Source of the DNA: Streptomyces adustus
GTDB lineage: Bacteria; Actinomycetota; Actinomycetes; Streptomycetales; Streptomycetaceae
Reading direction: 5' to 3'
Length of the DNA: 64,000 nucleotides
NCBI RefSeq assembly: GCF_009377175.1
Contig: NZ_VJZD01000005.1
Coordinates: 32,905 to 96,904, forward strand
A program made the position numbers and the translations under genes. Each line of letters opens with the position of its first letter. The first letter of the stretch is position 1. The notes beneath the pieces were generated by a model, which was given only the letters and a program-made list of their open reading frames with translations, was not told the origin of the DNA and searched no databases. Below, piece by piece: positions 63,297 to 64,000 of the stretch.

Positions 63297-63895
63297 GGGT
63301 AGCGGCGTCGGCGTAGGGCCATGAGGATGACGCGATGGCGGAGCCGCGGGACTCCCGCGCGTCCGGCCGTGATCCGTTTCTGGAGCTTCAGGTCGGTTAT
63401 GCGGCCTTCGTTGACGCCGGAGTTGAAGGGGGTGGTGATGCCCTGGACAACTGCGGGCTGGTCTTCGCGGATGGCTTTGGCGAGGCTGGACAGGGCCGGG
63501 AGGCGGGCAGCCGTGAGTTGGTCGAGCCAGTCCGGCAACGGTGCGGCGTCGCGGGTGTCGAGCATGGCGGCGAACTGACGCACCAGGTCGTGGGTGCGGG
63601 CCAGTTCAGGGCAGTGCTCGAACAGTCGTCTGAGGGCCTCGGCTGTGTGCAAGTTGCGGCGGGACGGCGCGGTGGTGATCCACCGGGCGACTTCGCGAGG
63701 CGAGGGCGGCCGTTCGCGCGGTGTGTCGATCGGCAGGCCGCGGCGTAGCGGTGCGATGGCCATCTTGACTCGTTGGTCGTGGCCGCTGTAGCCCTTGGCG
63801 GCGATCTCCTGGTGCAGCACCGTCGCGGTGTGCTCGCCTTCCTCCCACCGCTGCCGAAGGTACTCCAGGTATGGATTCCCAATGACGTTGTCAAG
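63293..63895 (-). pseudogene. ISL3-family transposase, C-terminal fragment
   Basis: Minus-strand text ends TTPFNSGVNEGRITDLKLQK, RITAGRAGVPRLRHRVILMA, the typical end of ISL3 transposases, preceded by LFEHCPELARTHDLVRQFAA. Homology begins without a start near base 63895 (NPYLEYLRQRWEEGEH). The DDE core and N-terminal zinc region lie outside and are lost. Confidence 0.85.
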
Positions 63896-63922
63896 CGGCG
63901 GTAGCGACCCACTGTGGTCGGG

Positions 63923-64000
63923 TCATATCGCTGTCGCGCCTGCGCGGGCCGCAGCGGTCTCGAAGAGCTTGTGGTCGCGCAGGAGGGCCCAGAGCACGTT
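63923..64000 (-). pseudogene. IS110-type transposase C-terminal tail at window edge
   Basis: The last 26 codons read NVLWALLRDHKLFETAAARA then GATAI and stop; RVNVLWALLRD is the usual tail of IS110-family transposases (compare RRVNVLFAMIRDGQCYQ at 62.1 kb). The rest is beyond the window, so it may be complete there. Confidence 0.55.

Overview
The window is high-GC actinobacterial DNA, almost certainly Streptomyces: very GC-rich third codon positions, GTG starts, TetR/SARP/ECF regulators, lipoprotein binding proteins, a modular NRPS-PKS locus and Streptomyces-type insertion sequences. No rRNA, tRNA or CRISPR array was seen.

Bases 1-18 kb are accessory metabolism and signalling: an alpha/beta hydrolase, two TetR regulators, two near-identical SDR oxidoreductases (1.7 and 14.3 kb), two orphan family-5 binding proteins (4.2 and 10.0 kb), a membrane protein that looks like an MHYT sensor with all three MHYT motifs lost, a PAS-GAF-PP2C-HATPase phosphatase, a Tat-exported MBL hydrolase, a LuxR regulator with a degenerate receiver, an ECF sigma factor and a SARP regulator reduced to its two ends.

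Bases 18.4-36.2 kb are a minus-strand biosynthetic operon read from 36.2 kb downward: NRPS (C-A-PCP-TE), NRPS-PKS (A-PCP-C-A-PCP-KS-KR-ACP-TE, no AT), a GSCFA protein, an SGNH-type protein and a TauD-type dioxygenase. Genes overlap by a few bases. An aliphatic-type A domain, a proline-type A domain, one reducing PKS module and a TauD enzyme recall the detoxin/rimosamide family; that link is inference. An IS200/IS605 element sits between the SGNH gene and the dioxygenase, exactly at a stop codon.

Bases 36.8-48 kb hold a frameshifted MHYT gene, a WrbA-like flavodoxin, an orphan sugar-binding protein, a secreted epoxide-hydrolase-like protein, a Fic/Doc-like toxin-antitoxin pair, a glutathionyl-hydroquinone reductase-like enzyme, YceI and a FUSC transporter. 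Several of the redox genes and SDR2 share a TTGAAC-type element upstream, suggesting a common regulon. A scar of a sugar permease/beta-glucosidase operon follows.

Bases 48.3-57.7 kb encode two very large, less GC-biased multidomain proteins (1120 and 1498 aa) with the same C-terminal domain; one has a caspase-like His/Cys arrangement, the other papain-like, amidoligase-like and HExxH peptidase-like segments. An IS5 element separates them. Bases 57.9-64 kb are an insertion-sequence graveyard: an IS5-family gene is split by an IS110 element, which is itself split by an IS21 element with a clean target duplication, followed by IS110, ISL3 and IS110 fragments.
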